From: Sulfurimicrobium sp.
Lineage (GTDB): Bacteria; Pseudomonadota; Gammaproteobacteria; Burkholderiales; Sulfuricellaceae
NCBI GenBank assembly: GCA_030652035.1
Contig: JAUSBJ010000031.1
Coordinates: 1-64,000, forward strand
DNA: 64,000 nt
Direction of reading: 5' to 3'
Part shown: positions 8,737-18,304 of the stretch, piece after piece
Numbering within the stretch: the first letter of the stretch is position 1
How the letters are laid out: every line of letters starts with the position of its first letter
Made by a program: the position numbers and the translations under genes
Notes under the pieces: model-generated
What the model saw: the letters and a program-made list of their open reading frames with translations, nothing else
Database searches by the model: none
What the model was told of the DNA's origin: nothing

Positions 8737-10661
8737 TGATTCCAGAACTTGGCCATTTTGCATTAATCCTGGCGCTGCTGATAGCGCTTGTACAAGGTGT
8801 CCTGCCGCTGGTGGGCGCCGCGCGAAACAATCAGGCGTGGATGGCGGTCGCCAGGCCGGCAGCCCGCGCCCAGTTCCTGCTTGTCGCTATTGCCTTTTGC
8901 GCATTGGCTTATTCGTTTTTAACTCACGACTTTTCTGTCGTGAACGTGACGCGCAACTCCCATTCCCGCCTTCCTGAAATATATCGCTTCACCGCAACCT
9001 GGGGTTCGCATGAAGGTTCGATGCTGCTATGGACCTTAATTCTTGGACTCTGGACAGTGGCGGTCACCCTGTTCAGTCGCCATCTGCCGGATGACATGGT
9101 GGCGCGGGTGATCGGTGTGATGGGTTTGGTCAGCTTCGGCTTCCTGCTATTCATGCTGGCGACGTCCAATCCTTTCCTGCGCATGCCGATGGCCATGGAC
9201 GGTTCCGACCTCAATCCATTGCTGCAAGATCCGGGCATGGTGGTTCACCCGCCAATCCTGTACATGGGCTATGTCGGATTTTCCGTGGCTTTCGCATTTG
9301 CCATCGCGGCCTTGCTATCCGGCAAGCTGGATGCCAGTTGGGCGCGCTGGTCGCGTCCATGGACGACATCGGCTTGGGCATTCCTGACCATTGGCATCAT
9401 GATGGGCAGCTGGTGGGCCTATTACGAGTTGGGCTGGGGTGGCTGGTGGTTCTGGGACCCGGTGGAAAATGCTTCGCTGATGCCCTGGCTGGTGGGGACT
9501 GCACTGATCCATTCTCTGGCTGTGACCGAGAAACGCGGCAGCTTCAAGGCGTGGACGGTGTTTCTGGCCATTGGCGCGTTTTCCCTGAGTTTGCTTGGCA
9601 CTTTCCTGGTACGCTCCGGCGTGCTGTCCTCGGTGCACTCTTTCGCCACTGATCCGACGCGCGGCCTGTTCATTCTTATGTTCCTCGCCGCGGTGATTGG
9701 CAGCTCGCTGTTGCTGTTCGCCATGCGTGCCTCCAAGGTCGGGTTGGGCGGACGCTTTGCGCTGGTTTCACGCGAATCGTTCCTGATGGTGAACAATATC
9801 CTGCTCCTGACGGCGACTGCCTCGGTGCTGCTGGGTACGCTCTACCCGTTGTTTCTGGATGCGCTGGGCTTGGGCAAAATTTCGGTCGGGCCGCCTTATT
9901 TCAACTCCGTATTCATTCCTCTGGTAACGCCGCTGATCTTCCTTGCCGGTGTCGGACCGCTGACACGCTGGAAACAGGTGAATGTGCCTGAATTGGCTCA
10001 TCGCCTGAAGTGGGGTTTTGGTGCCAGCGTCGTGGTGGCCTTGCTGTTGCCATTTACTCAGGAAAAGTGGCTGCCGATGGTTTCCCTGGGTATTCTGCTG
10101 GCCCTGTGGATCGCTGTGACCGTTGCCATCAGCGTGCGTGCGCGGTTGCGCACGACCGCAGGCTGGTCGGCGAACTTTTACGGCATGCACCTGGCGCATC
10201 TTGGCGTAGCGGTGACGGTCATTGGCGTGACCATGGTGTCGTCCTACCAGACCGAGCGCAATATGCGCATGGCTGTGGGCGAGACGGTCACGGTACAGGG
10301 TTATACCTTCCGCTTCGACGGGGTGGTCGACGTGACGGGCCCGAATTATACGGGCTCGCGCGGCACGCTTGAAGTGAGCCAGAACGGCAAGCCGTTCACC
10401 ACGCTGCACCCGGAAAAACGCATTTACGTAGCCTCGGGCATGCCTTTCACCGAATCGGCGATCGATTATGGCTTTACGCGCGACCTGTATACCGCACTTG
10501 GGGAACGTCTGGATGATGGCGCCTGGAGCGTGCGGTTGTTCCACAAACCGTTCGTGGTGTGGATCTGGATCGGCTCGGTGCTGATGGCCCTGGGCGGTTT
10601 TATGGCGATCACCGACCGGCGTTACCGTGCTGCGCGCAAGTTAAAGGGGGGTGAAGCATGA
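8736..10661 (+). CDS. ccmF: Cytochrome c heme lyase subunit CcmF
   Basis: 641 aa polytopic protein with the WWD heme-handling motif at residues 234-241 (WGGWWFWD), preceded by HPPILYMGYVG and the HEGSMLLW segment near residue 92, all characteristic of CcmF. It ligates heme from CcmE to apocytochromes c together with CcmH/CcmI. Full length; overlaps ccmG by ATGA. Confidence 0.97.
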   Translation: MIPELGHFALILALLIALVQGVLPLVGAARNNQAWMAVARPAARAQFLLVAIAFCALAYSFLTHDFSVVNVTRNSHSRLPEIYRFTATWGSHEGSMLLWTLILGLWTVAVTLFSRHLPDDMVARVIGVMGLVSFGFLLFMLATSNPFLRMPMAMDGSDLNPLLQDPGMVVHPPILYMGYVGFSVAFAFAIAALLSGKLDASWARWSRPWTTSAWAFLTIGIMMGSWWAYYELGWGGWWFWDPVENASLMPWLVGTALIHSLAVTEKRGSFKAWTVFLAIGAFSLSLLGTFLVRSGVLSSVHSFATDPTRGLFILMFLAAVIGSSLLLFAMRASKVGLGGRFALVSRESFLMVNNILLLTATASVLLGTLYPLFLDALGLGKISVGPPYFNSVFIPLVTPLIFLAGVGPLTRWKQVNVPELAHRLKWGFGASVVVALLLPFTQEKWLPMVSLGILLALWIAVTVAISVRARLRTTAGWSANFYGMHLAHLGVAVTVIGVTMVSSYQTERNMRMAVGETVTVQGYTFRFDGVVDVTGPNYTGSRGTLEVSQNGKPFTTLHPEKRIYVASGMPFTESAIDYGFTRDLYTALGERLDDGAWSVRLFHKPFVVWIWIGSVLMALGGFMAITDRRYRAARKLKGGEA

Positions 10662-11182
10662 AGCGTTTCCTGATCCCCCTGGGTATTTTTATCGTACTGG
10701 TGATTTTTCTCGGTATCGGTCTCAAACTTAATCCGCGCGAAGTGCCATCGCCGCTGATCGGCAAACCGGCGCCCGATTTCAAGCTTGCCCTGTTGTCCGA
10801 CCCGTCCAGGCAAATGAGTCCGGCGGATCTGCGCGGCAAGGTTTGGCTGTTCAATGTGTGGGCTTCATGGTGCGGTTCCTGCCGCCAGGAACACGATCTC
10901 CTGCTTGGTCTGGCGAGGCAGGGCATCGTGCCGATCTATGGCATGGATTACAAGGACCAGCCCGGCGATGCTCGTGCCGTGTTGACACGTTTTGGAAATC
11001 CTTATGTCGAGACTGTGATCGATCCAGATGGGCGGACGGGTATGAATTATGGCGTGTATGGGGTTCCGGAGACCTATCTGATCGATAAAACCGGCATTAT
11101 CCGCTACAAGCATACCGGCCCCCTGACCCAGGAAATACTGGATAAAAAAATTCTTCCCTTGGCGAAGGAGTTGCAGCAATGA
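10658..11182 (+). CDS. ccmG: Thiol:disulfide interchange protein CcmG/DsbE
   Basis: 174 aa, N-terminal membrane anchor and a periplasmic thioredoxin fold with active site WCGSC (C72, C75). It keeps the apocytochrome CXXCH cysteines reduced for heme attachment. The variant Gly-Ser between the cysteines differs from the common CPTC/CPYC. ATGA-coupled to ccmF and ccmH. Confidence 0.95.
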   Translation: MKRFLIPLGIFIVLVIFLGIGLKLNPREVPSPLIGKPAPDFKLALLSDPSRQMSPADLRGKVWLFNVWASWCGSCRQEHDLLLGLARQGIVPIYGMDYKDQPGDARAVLTRFGNPYVETVIDPDGRTGMNYGVYGVPETYLIDKTGIIRYKHTGPLTQEILDKKILPLAKELQQ

Positions 11183-11667
11183 GGCTTAACATGAAACTCG
11201 CGCAGCGAGCCGGAATAATAGCCTTCGCACTTTGGCTCCCCTTGTCCGCCATTGCTGGCGAGGCCGTGCCGATTGCCGAAGACCCAGTTCTGGAGCAGCG
11301 AATGATCGCGCTTTCCGAGGATTTGCGCTGTCTGGTATGCCAGAACGAGTCTCTGGCCGGCTCCCGCTCGGAGTTGGCACAGGATCTGCGCCAGGAAATC
11401 CGTGACCAATTGAGGACCGGCAAGAGCAATGACCAGGTGATCGAATATCTCACAGATCGCTATGGCGATTTTGTACTTTATAAACCCCCGCTCAAGCCCT
11501 TGACCTGGTTATTGTGGTTTGGACCCTTCGTGCTGCTTGTCGGCGCTGGAGGCGGTTTCTTTTTGTACCTTAAACGGCGCGGGGAGCGCATTGCCGGCGA
11601 ATCCCTGTCCGAGGAAGAAAAGAAACGCGTGGAAGCTCTCCTTGGCAATAACGGAAACAAATCATGA
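11179..11667 (+). CDS. ccmH: Cytochrome c maturation protein CcmH (CcmL-type)
   Basis: 162 aa with signal peptide, the conserved redox motif LRCLVCQNES (C51, C54) and a C-terminal membrane helix (LTWLLWFGPFVLLVGAGGGF). This is the short CcmH form without the TPR part, which is the separate ccmI gene next to it. It reduces apocytochrome thiols with CcmG. Confidence 0.95.
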   Translation: MRLNMKLAQRAGIIAFALWLPLSAIAGEAVPIAEDPVLEQRMIALSEDLRCLVCQNESLAGSRSELAQDLRQEIRDQLRTGKSNDQVIEYLTDRYGDFVLYKPPLKPLTWLLWFGPFVLLVGAGGGFFLYLKRRGERIAGESLSEEEKKRVEALLGNNGNKS

Positions 11668-12944
11668 GTAATTTTTGGACTATTTCGCTGTTCTGGGCAC
11701 TCTTTTTCCTGTTAATCGGGATTGCGCTGGCATTTATCTTGCCTCCATTGCTGCGCCGTAATGTCAGATCCGGACAGGTGGATCGCAAGGCTGCCAATAT
11801 CGCCATCTATCATGACCAGTTGGCGGAGTTGAAAAACGATCTCGATAATGGCGAGTTGGACCCGCAGCAGTATCAGGATGCCCGGCTTGAAATCGAGAAA
11901 CGCCTGAGTGAGGACGTGCCTGTGGAATCTTCCCCCGTAGCGGCGAGCCAGACTGGCCGTAGCCTGGGGTACATTCTTGCCGGGACAATTCCGCTTGTTG
12001 CGATCGGAATTTATGTGGGCCTGGGCAGCCCCGATGCGGCGATGATGCCGCGCAGCGCTCCCCCGCCAATGGCTGAGCCGGGCCAGCATGATGCCGCTCC
12101 CATGATTGCCGCACTGGAAGCAAAACTCAAGAATCAGCCGAATGATCCTTCCGGCTGGAATATGCTGGCACGCAGCTATGGCGCAACAGGGCAGTTTGGC
12201 GAATCTGCGCGGGCCTATGCAAAACTCAGTGAGCTGGTTCCCGATAATTCATCTGTCTTGGCGGATTATGCAGACGCGCTTGCCATGGCGCTGGGCGGGA
12301 GATTGCAGGGCAAGCCGCAGGAGTTGATCGATCGGGCCTTGAAGTTGAATCCACAGGACGGCAAGGCGTTGAATCTTGCAGGCAGTGCCGCCTACCAGGC
12401 CAAGGATTTTACCAAGGCTGGCGAGTACTGGCGCAGTTTGCTCAAACTCATCCCCCCGGATGATGAATATGCCAGTCAAGTCAGGGGAGCAATTCAGGAT
12501 GCCGATAGGCAGGCTGGGTTGTCTGGCCTGGATAACCTGTCTGGGGGCGGAGCTAAAACCGGCGCAGTGAAGGAAGACGCTAAAGCCCAGGCGGGTTCTG
12601 CTTCATCCATTTCCGGCACGGTTAAGGTAAGTCAGGAACTGGCCGGCAAGATCGCACCCGGCGACATGGTGTTCATTTACGCACAGATGCCGCAAGGCCC
12701 GAAAATGCCGATTGCCAGTTTGAAGATTGATGCGAAGCAGCTTCCCTATCACTTTACGCTGGATGATTCCCTTGCAATGACGTCCAACGACAAGCTATCA
12801 AACCATGCGGAAGTCATGGTCAGCGCACGTGTGTCTAAATCGGGACAAGCCATATCGCAAAGCGGCGACCTGCTTGGCAGGGTGGATTCGGTCAAACTTG
12901 GCCAGCAAGGCGTTGCAATCGTCATTGACAAGGTCTTGCCTTAA
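11664..12944 (+). CDS. ccmI: Cytochrome c biogenesis apocytochrome chaperone CcmI/CycH
   Basis: 426 aa: two N-terminal membrane helices, TPR-like repeats around residues 150-280 (GWNMLARSYGATGQFGES and following) and a C-terminal periplasmic domain of the CycH type, separated by a Gly/Ala/Lys linker. CcmI binds the C termini of apocytochromes c and delivers them to CcmFH. It is the last gene of the operon; no obvious terminator follows directly. Confidence 0.92.
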   Translation: MSNFWTISLFWALFFLLIGIALAFILPPLLRRNVRSGQVDRKAANIAIYHDQLAELKNDLDNGELDPQQYQDARLEIEKRLSEDVPVESSPVAASQTGRSLGYILAGTIPLVAIGIYVGLGSPDAAMMPRSAPPPMAEPGQHDAAPMIAALEAKLKNQPNDPSGWNMLARSYGATGQFGESARAYAKLSELVPDNSSVLADYADALAMALGGRLQGKPQELIDRALKLNPQDGKALNLAGSAAYQAKDFTKAGEYWRSLLKLIPPDDEYASQVRGAIQDADRQAGLSGLDNLSGGGAKTGAVKEDAKAQAGSASSISGTVKVSQELAGKIAPGDMVFIYAQMPQGPKMPIASLKIDAKQLPYHFTLDDSLAMTSNDKLSNHAEVMVSARVSKSGQAISQSGDLLGRVDSVKLGQQGVAIVIDKVLP

Positions 12945-13004
12945 TTTTTTAGCGAGAGTTGCCGTCTAAAATCATGAACCAAAGGTAGGCGCCTCTAGGC
13001 GACT

Positions 13005-13156
13005 GGTGAAATGTGAAACTGCTCGGGCTTTGCCCTTGCTGTGAAGTGTGAAAGGTAAAGGCAGGCATCTGCGATGCACGGAGCTTGCCTGAGTGTGGGG
13101 GTTTTTACATTTCACGCTTCACAAACAAAGCGTAGCGAGTGACTTCACGTTTCACA
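13005..13156. repeat. Nested inverted repeats of TGTGAAGTGTGAAA type between ccmI and dusC
   Basis: Two copies of a GTGAA(A/G)TGTGAAA motif at 13005-13019 and 13040-13053 face two inverted copies at 13108-13123 and 13142-13156 (TTTCACGCTTCACA and relatives; 13 of 14 bases pair between the inner pair). A small GGGC-TTT-GCCC hairpin lies at 13025-13035. The rightmost copy overlaps the last codons and stop of dusC. It looks like a small dispersed intergenic element rather than an operator. Confidence 0.5.
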
Positions 13157-14099
13157 AAACTGTTTCACGGTAACACCCCAGCAACAGCCTTTCCAAGACA
13201 TCCGGGTCGCGCTCGGTGCGCAGGGTCTGGTGCAATGCATCTGCCTCCGGGTAGGCGCCGCGCAGCATGCCCAGCCACTGCTTGAGCCGCCCAGGCGCGT
13301 GCTTGGGCTCCACCCTGGCGCGCAGACGCTGGTAGTAATCCGCTATCCAGGGAAGCAATTCCGGCCAGCTCATGGCCGCACCTCCAGTCTTGATCCGTAG
13401 CGCCAGATCCGGACGCACGATGGCGCCGCGTCCGATCATCACGTCGCTGCAGCCGCTGACGGCGCGAATGGTTTCCCAGTCTTCCGGCGTCCACACCTCG
13501 CCGTTGGCCACCAGCGGCAAGTTCACCACCTCGCGGATGCGGGCCAGCCACTCCCAGTGCGCAGGCGGGCGATAACCGTCAACTTTGGTGCGGGCATGGA
13601 CGGTGAGTTCGTCTGCTCCGCCCGCTTCAATGGCGCGGGCGACATCCAGGGTCAGCGCAGTATCCTTCAGGCCGAGGCGCATCTTGGCGGTGACGGGAAT
13701 GTGCCGTGGTACGGCGCGACGGGTGGCGGCGATGATGGTGTGGATGATTTCCGGGTATTGCAGCAGAACTGCACCGCCGCCGTGGCGGTTGACCATGGGG
13801 GCAGGGCAGCCGAAATTGAGGTCGATGCCCGGTGCGCCCATGCCGGCGATGGAAGCGGCGTTTTCCGCCAGGCACACCGGGTCGCTGCCCAGCAACTGCA
13901 CCCGCACCGGCACACCGGCACGTGTGCAGCCGCCGTTGGCCAATTCCGGCACGGTACGCAGCAGCACGCGCTCGGTGAGCAGATGGTGGGTGACGCGCAC
14001 GAACTCGGCGACGCACAGGTCGATGCCGCCCAGGCGCGTCAAGACATCGCGCATGTCCTGGTCGGCAAGGCCCTCCATCGGGGCGAGAATCAGGCGCAT
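13152..14099 (-). CDS. dusC: tRNA-dihydrouridine(16) synthase DusC
   Basis: 315 aa FMN-dependent enzyme that reduces uridine 16 of tRNA. The N terminus MRLILAPMEGLAD, the VRVQLLGSDP segment, the NFGCPAPMVN catalytic-cysteine loop and the FMN-phosphate-binding region ANGEVW...MIGRGA match DusC. I chose the ATG at 14099, preceded by AGGAAACACG, instead of an upstream frame extension to 14300 that lacks family similarity. Confidence 0.93.
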   Translation of the reverse strand: MRLILAPMEGLADQDMRDVLTRLGGIDLCVAEFVRVTHHLLTERVLLRTVPELANGGCTRAGVPVRVQLLGSDPVCLAENAASIAGMGAPGIDLNFGCPAPMVNRHGGGAVLLQYPEIIHTIIAATRRAVPRHIPVTAKMRLGLKDTALTLDVARAIEAGGADELTVHARTKVDGYRPPAHWEWLARIREVVNLPLVANGEVWTPEDWETIRAVSGCSDVMIGRGAIVRPDLALRIKTGGAAMSWPELLPWIADYYQRLRARVEPKHAPGRLKQWLGMLRGAYPEADALHQTLRTERDPDVLERLLLGCYRETVL

Positions 14100-14407
14100 C
14101 GTGTTTCCTGGGGATTGCGGGGCATTTATTCTAGAAGAAATGCACGCAGCTTGCCTGAATGATTCTTGCGGCGAAGCAAAAAAGGGTGTCTTTCCGGCCC
14201 TTTGAGTTTGGCAATTGCCGTGCTTTTGGAATACATTGTTACTAAGTTGGTTTTCAGCTGGCCCGTCCGAATCCAACAAAAACTCGCGATCGCCAAACAA
14301 TGCGGTGTCGCCTTCGAGAGTTCATAGGCCCCACTTTCACCATGAACAACAGACGGCCATCTGTGCTCTCGCTTCGTTCCGCGCACTCTTTTTAAGGAGG
14401 TTCAACC
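14100..14407. other. 308-bp intergenic region between dusC and the TM-helix-repeat gene
   Basis: No coding potential, RNA or strong palindrome was recognised. It lies between divergent genes and so must carry their promoters. Its right end holds a very strong ribosome-binding site (AAGGAGG) for the plus-strand gene. Confidence 0.5.
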
Positions 14408-15094
14408 ATGCAGCAACAGTTTGATATTTTCATTTCCTCGTTCAACGCCATTATTGGGCAACTCGCAATTTTTCTGCCAAAGCTCCTTGCCGCGCTGGTG
14501 ATGCTGTTTTTTGGCTGGTTGATTGCAAAAGTCGTGCGCACCGGCGTAAAGCGCCTGCTGGCGCTAGCCCATTTTGATACTCTGGCCCAGAAAACCGGTG
14601 TTGAGGAATTCCTCCAGCACGGGGATATGCAGATTACCTTTTCCGGCATTATCAGTGTGGTGAGCTACTGGCTGGTGCTGCTGATCGTGCTGGTGACTGT
14701 ATCCAGCAGTCTCGGTCTGACCGCCGTCGCTGATCTATTTCATCGCGTGGCCCTGTTTCTGCCAAATATCATTGTGGCCGTTCTGATCATCATTTTTGGC
14801 ACACTGCTGGCGCGCTTCATCAATCGCATGGTGTTCGCATGGCTACGCAATCTGGGTGTCGAAGGGGCGCTCACAATCAGCACCATCGCGGAATACGGCG
14901 TACAAATATTTTCGGTATTCGTGGCCCTCGAACAACTTGCCATCGGCACACAACTGTTGACCACCGCATTTGCGATTCTGTTTGGTTCGACCTGCCTGGC
15001 ATTGGCTCTGGCATTCGGCCTTGGCGGGCGCGACTGGGCAGCGCGCGTCATCGATCGCTGGTCGAGTGGCAAGAAGGGAAATGCCAAATCTTGA
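14408..15094 (+). CDS. Conserved TM-helix-repeat membrane protein (MscS-related, CmpX-like)
   Basis: 228 aa with about five membrane segments. The first (LLAALVMLFFGWLIAKVVR) and the later LPNIIVAVLIIIFGTLLARF are the repeated helices of the conserved TM-helix-repeat family, related to mechanosensitive MscS channels. It lacks the MscS beta domain, so channel activity is uncertain. AAGGAGG lies 7 bp before the ATG. It is monocistronic by spacing; a role in envelope stress is inference. Confidence 0.75.
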   Translation: MQQQFDIFISSFNAIIGQLAIFLPKLLAALVMLFFGWLIAKVVRTGVKRLLALAHFDTLAQKTGVEEFLQHGDMQITFSGIISVVSYWLVLLIVLVTVSSSLGLTAVADLFHRVALFLPNIIVAVLIIIFGTLLARFINRMVFAWLRNLGVEGALTISTIAEYGVQIFSVFVALEQLAIGTQLLTTAFAILFGSTCLALALAFGLGGRDWAARVIDRWSSGKKGNAKS

Positions 15095-15243
15095 TCACAC
15101 ATCGCTCGCCATGCCCGAATAATTGCCGGTCTGATATTGCTGATGGTGGTCTCGGCGTCCATCATTAAAAATTCATGGGTTATCAAAACTGACCGGCCGG
15201 GATGCCTGGTGTGGATGAGTTTCGAAGGATGAGTGCCGGCAGG

Positions 15244-15705
15244 CTAGGTCTGGAATGAATGGACCATGTGGAGATGCGGAATCCCCGCATCCATGAACAC
15301 TTCGCCTGTGGCGCGAAATCCCAGCTTTTCGTAAAACGGCGTGATGTGGGTCTGCGAATCCAGTGACACGGATTCCAGGCGCAGATCGCGGCAATATGCC
15401 AGTGCCCGGCGCACCATTTCGCTTCCGATGCCTTGCCGGCGTGCCTCGGCAGTTACTGCCACGCGGCCAATGTTTGCGGCCTTCCCCCTGGTCAGTATGC
15501 GCAGGGTGCCCAGTGCATTTCCGGCAGCATCCCGCACCAGCAAATGTAGGGCGTTGGCATCTTCGGCGTCGAGTTCCAGTTCTTCCGGCACCTGCTGCTC
15601 CTGCACGAAAACCGCGTAGCGCAAAGCGCTGGCAGCAGGCCAGAGGGGCGAAGGCAGCCGGAAAAACCGGAAATCCTGAGGTTGCATAAGGCGGTCTGGA
15701 TGCAT
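15244..15705 (-). CDS. GNAT-family N-acetyltransferase
   Basis: About 150 aa. The acetyl-CoA-binding motif GRVAVTAEARRQGIGSEMV (R-x-x-G-x-G/A type), the ITPFYEKLGF C-terminal motif and the RYAVFVQEQQVPEELELD N-terminal segment resemble YjcF/ElaA-type acetyltransferases of unknown substrate. The ATG at 15705 leaves 8 bp after the DUF1622 gene; a second ATG at 15687 is also plausible because neither has a good ribosome-binding site. Confidence 0.8.
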   Translation of the reverse strand: MHPDRLMQPQDFRFFRLPSPLWPAASALRYAVFVQEQQVPEELELDAEDANALHLLVRDAAGNALGTLRILTRGKAANIGRVAVTAEARRQGIGSEMVRRALAYCRDLRLESVSLDSQTHITPFYEKLGFRATGEVFMDAGIPHLHMVHSFQT

Positions 15706-15713
15706 GAAAGAGC

Positions 15714-16070
15714 TTAAGTGGATTTTCCATCGTGGCCCTGCCAAGGCCAGCGCCCCTCGATGCTGTGTTCCAGGGTGAAACTCAGGAACGCGCGGATCAT
15801 CACGATGACAGCCAGCACCGCTGCACTTTCCAGAGTCTGGGTGACCACCACGGTCTGAATGATGTCCCCAGCGATCAGAAATTCCAGGCCGAGGATGATC
15901 GATTGCCCCAACTGCCGGCGCAGGGTGTTATAGGCCGTCTCCGCACCGTTGTGCCGCCACTCGCGCAGAAATTGCGAGCCAGCGATGATGCAACCGGCGA
16001 GTATGGTGAGTACGCCGATTGCCTCTAGGCTGTAGCCAGCGATGTTGAAAACCTGCTTCAGGATTTCCAT
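15714..16070 (-). CDS. DUF1622 family membrane protein
   Basis: 118 aa with three hydrophobic segments (SLEAIGVLTILAGCIIAG, ILGLEFLIAGDIIQTVV, SAAVLAVIVMIRAFLSF) and the family signature REWRHNGAETAYNTLRRQLGQSIILGLEFL. Function is unknown. The start at 16070 has GGAGG five bases upstream. It is probably co-transcribed with the following GNAT gene. Confidence 0.82.
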   Translation of the reverse strand: MEILKQVFNIAGYSLEAIGVLTILAGCIIAGSQFLREWRHNGAETAYNTLRRQLGQSIILGLEFLIAGDIIQTVVVTQTLESAAVLAVIVMIRAFLSFTLEHSIEGRWPWQGHDGKST

Positions 16071-16235
16071 GGTTGCCTCCAATCAAAAGCGAACGCTGTC
16101 TTGTTATGCCTCGGAATTGCGGCCAGAGGGGCGGCATCGGAGCGGTCCATGTCGTGTTCGCTGGCATCGTTGGGCGCCCGGGTCGCATAACCCGAGCATC
16201 TCCTCGATGTGGGCTCGTCTGGCAGGCAACATACG

Positions 16236-16261
16236 AAAAAAGGGGGGCAATCTGCCCCCCT
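16236..16261 (-). terminator. Rho-independent terminator of sodB
   Basis: On the minus strand a 9-bp stem AGGGGGGCA/TGCCCCCCT with a 3-base loop is followed by a run of T. It lies about 90 bp after the sodB stop. Confidence 0.85.
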
Positions 16262-16353
16262 TCTCCATTTCCGGAACTAATTGATTTTGTCAGGTTTGGA
16301 TTTCACACGGATATGTCCGTTTTGTTAACTGTATTCTGACGAATCAAAACGAC

Positions 16354-16941
16354 TCAGGCCGCGAAGTTCTTCGCCACGAAGTCCCAGTTTACCAGGCTGG
16401 TCATGAAGGTCTCAACGAACTTCGGACGCATGTTGCGGTAGTCGATGTAGTAGGCGTGTTCCCACACGTCCACGCACAGCAGGGCCTTGTCGGCAGTGGT
16501 CAGCGGGGTGCCGGCGGCGCCCATGTTGACGATATCGACGGAACCGTCGGCCTTCTTTACCAGCCAGGTCCAGCCGGAGCCGAAGTTGCCCACAGCGGAG
16601 GTCTGGAATGCTTTCTTGAACTCTTCAACGGAGCCCCACTTGGCCTTGATGGCGTCAGCCAGCGCACCGGTCGGTTCGCCGCCGCCGTTGGGCTTCATGC
16701 AGTTCCAGAAGAAGGTGTGGTTCGATACCTGGGCTGCGTTGTTGTAGATGCCGCCGGCCGGAGCCTTCTTGATGATGGCTTCGAGATCGAGGTTCTCGTA
16801 CTCGGTGCCCTTGATCAGGTTATTCAGGTTGGTGACATAGGCCTGGTGGTGCTTGGCGTAGTGGTACTCGAAGGTTTCCTTGGACATGTGCGGTTGCAGG
16901 GCGTCCATGGCATAGGGCAGTGCAGGCAGTTGGTGTTCCAT
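16354..16941 (-). CDS. sodB: Iron superoxide dismutase
   Basis: 195 aa cytosolic Fe-type SOD that dismutates superoxide. Metal ligands are H27, H76 (SNHTFFWN), D159 and H163 ([11 protein letters not shown]). AAGGAGTAC (from AGGAGT) lies a few bases before the ATG. Other oxidant-defence genes (oxyR, rubredoxin, peroxiredoxin) lie within 16 kb but not in one operon. Confidence 0.96.
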   Translation of the reverse strand: MEHQLPALPYAMDALQPHMSKETFEYHYAKHHQAYVTNLNNLIKGTEYENLDLEAIIKKAPAGGIYNNAAQVSNHTFFWNCMKPNGGGEPTGALADAIKAKWGSVEEFKKAFQTSAVGNFGSGWTWLVKKADGSVDIVNMGAAGTPLTTADKALLCVDVWEHAYYIDYRNMRPKFVETFMTSLVNWDFVAKNFAA

Positions 16942-16969
16942 TTGTACTCCTTGGAAAGGGTTTGAAATA

Positions 16970-17001
16970 AAGCAGGCAAGGGTTCAACCCCTTGCCTGCT
17001 T
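16970..17001 (-). terminator. Terminator after ybiB
   Basis: Perfect 13-bp inverted repeat (AAGCAGGCAAGGG and complement) with a 6-base loop. On the minus strand the stem is followed by TTTATTTC, about 100 bp after the ybiB stop and just upstream of sodB. Confidence 0.75.
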
Positions 17002-17100
17002 GAGGTAATGTGATTCGCCGCAAGTTTACCTAAAAACCCTGATGGCGGCAATAGTTGAGTAAATTTATCACCTATAGGTGGCGGGGTCACCCTTGGATAT

Positions 17101-18075
17101 TTATGCGGCAGCGAGTCCGCCGGCTTCAACGGCTGCGATCGCCTTCGCCTGGTTCATATCCTGCGTGTAACCGCTGGCATAAAGGCAGCAGGCAAGCTGG
17201 TTGACCAGCGGAAGCGGAAGCGGGATTTCACCCTCAAGTACCTGCCGGGTCCACAGTGCCGTGGCGGCTGCGCTGGATGGGTTTGGCAGGTTGGGAATCA
17301 TCCGTGCCGGGCCGCGTTCGGCATCGAACAGGATCTCGCTGCCCCCATTGCTGATGCGCTCAAGCTGTGGCCGTTGGGCGGGGTTGACGCAGGGGTCGCC
17401 AGCGCTGCTTTGCAGCAGCAGGGCGCTTGTTCCAGCGGCATGCAGGAATTCGCGCAGCCGCTTCATGCATTCCGGCTGGCTGGCGCTGACCAGGTGCAGA
17501 CCCATTCCGGAAAAGGGCTCCAGCACTTTTGCCATGAGGTGGGCGCTGTTGCGCAGCCCCAGGCGGCTGCGCAGGCTGAGCAGATTGGCCAGTCCAGGAC
17601 ACAGTGCCGCGGTGGGAAGGAAAGCCAGGCCTTGCTGATCGAGTGCCTGTTGTGCCTGAAATATGCTGGTGCTGGGAAGCGTCCCCAATTCCCGCAGAAC
17701 ATAGGCTGCCGCCACGCCATCGTTGCTTTCCAGCGAGCCGTGCATCAGCACGGGAACGCCAAAGCGTTGCAGCAGGAGTGCCAGCAGAGGTAGCAGATTG
17801 GCGCTTTCCACCCTGCCGCCATAGGCAGGAATGATCACTGGCTGAATCTCTCCTGCAGGCGCCTGCAGGCGATAGAGCCGCTCCGCAATAGCACGTTTGA
17901 ATCCAAGCAGTTCTTCCAAACCTTCGCCCTTGGTTCTCAGGGCATAGAGCAGCGCGCCTAGTTCCAGGTCTGCCAGTCCTTCATCGAGCATGGCGGAAAA
18001 GAGCGTGTAAGCTTCTATTTCAGACAGACTGGTTTGACCCCGCCCGAGCGCCCTGATGAGTGCCGCAGTGCTCAT
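17101..18075 (-). CDS. ybiB: YbiB family protein (TrpD2, anthranilate phosphoribosyltransferase-like DNA-binding protein)
   Basis: 324 aa with the anthranilate phosphoribosyltransferase fold: N-terminal helical domain (residues 1-70, LSEIEAYTLFSAMLDEGLADLELGALLYALRTKGE) and a phosphoribosyltransferase-like core. It lacks the canonical GTGGD loop of TrpD (VIIPAYGGRVESAN instead), as in YbiB, which binds DNA rather than making tryptophan precursors. No trp genes are nearby. Confidence 0.85.
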   Translation of the reverse strand: MSTAALIRALGRGQTSLSEIEAYTLFSAMLDEGLADLELGALLYALRTKGEGLEELLGFKRAIAERLYRLQAPAGEIQPVIIPAYGGRVESANLLPLLALLLQRFGVPVLMHGSLESNDGVAAAYVLRELGTLPSTSIFQAQQALDQQGLAFLPTAALCPGLANLLSLRSRLGLRNSAHLMAKVLEPFSGMGLHLVSASQPECMKRLREFLHAAGTSALLLQSSAGDPCVNPAQRPQLERISNGGSEILFDAERGPARMIPNLPNPSSAAATALWTRQVLEGEIPLPLPLVNQLACCLYASGYTQDMNQAKAIAAVEAGGLAAA

Positions 18076-18237
18076 GCCGCTTTTCCTTGTGAGAAATGTA
18101 TATTCATGAGTAAAGTATCAGCAAGCCTTATGCCAGCTGTATGGGATATATTAATCAATAAGATACGCCATTATTGCTGGTCTTGTTGCTAGTGTATGGT
18201 GCAAATCAATGCAGATATGCATTGTCATGGTGCAGGC

Positions 18238-18261
18238 AAAAAAACCCCGCGCGAGGCGGGG
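18238..18261 (-). terminator. Terminator after the Gln/Gly-rich secreted protein gene
   Basis: Stem CCCCGC/GCGGGG with a 5-base loop, followed on the minus strand by a run of seven T; about 45 bp past the stop codon. Confidence 0.8.
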
Positions 18262-18304
18262 AAGAGGAGAAGAAATCGGTCCGGGGCAAATCGTGAGCGT
18301 GTGC

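Noticed and set aside
13005-13156. Possible CRISPR-like array from repeated GTGAAATGTGAAA motifs
   Set aside because: Only four degenerate motifs in alternating orientation, no regular spacers and no cas genes.
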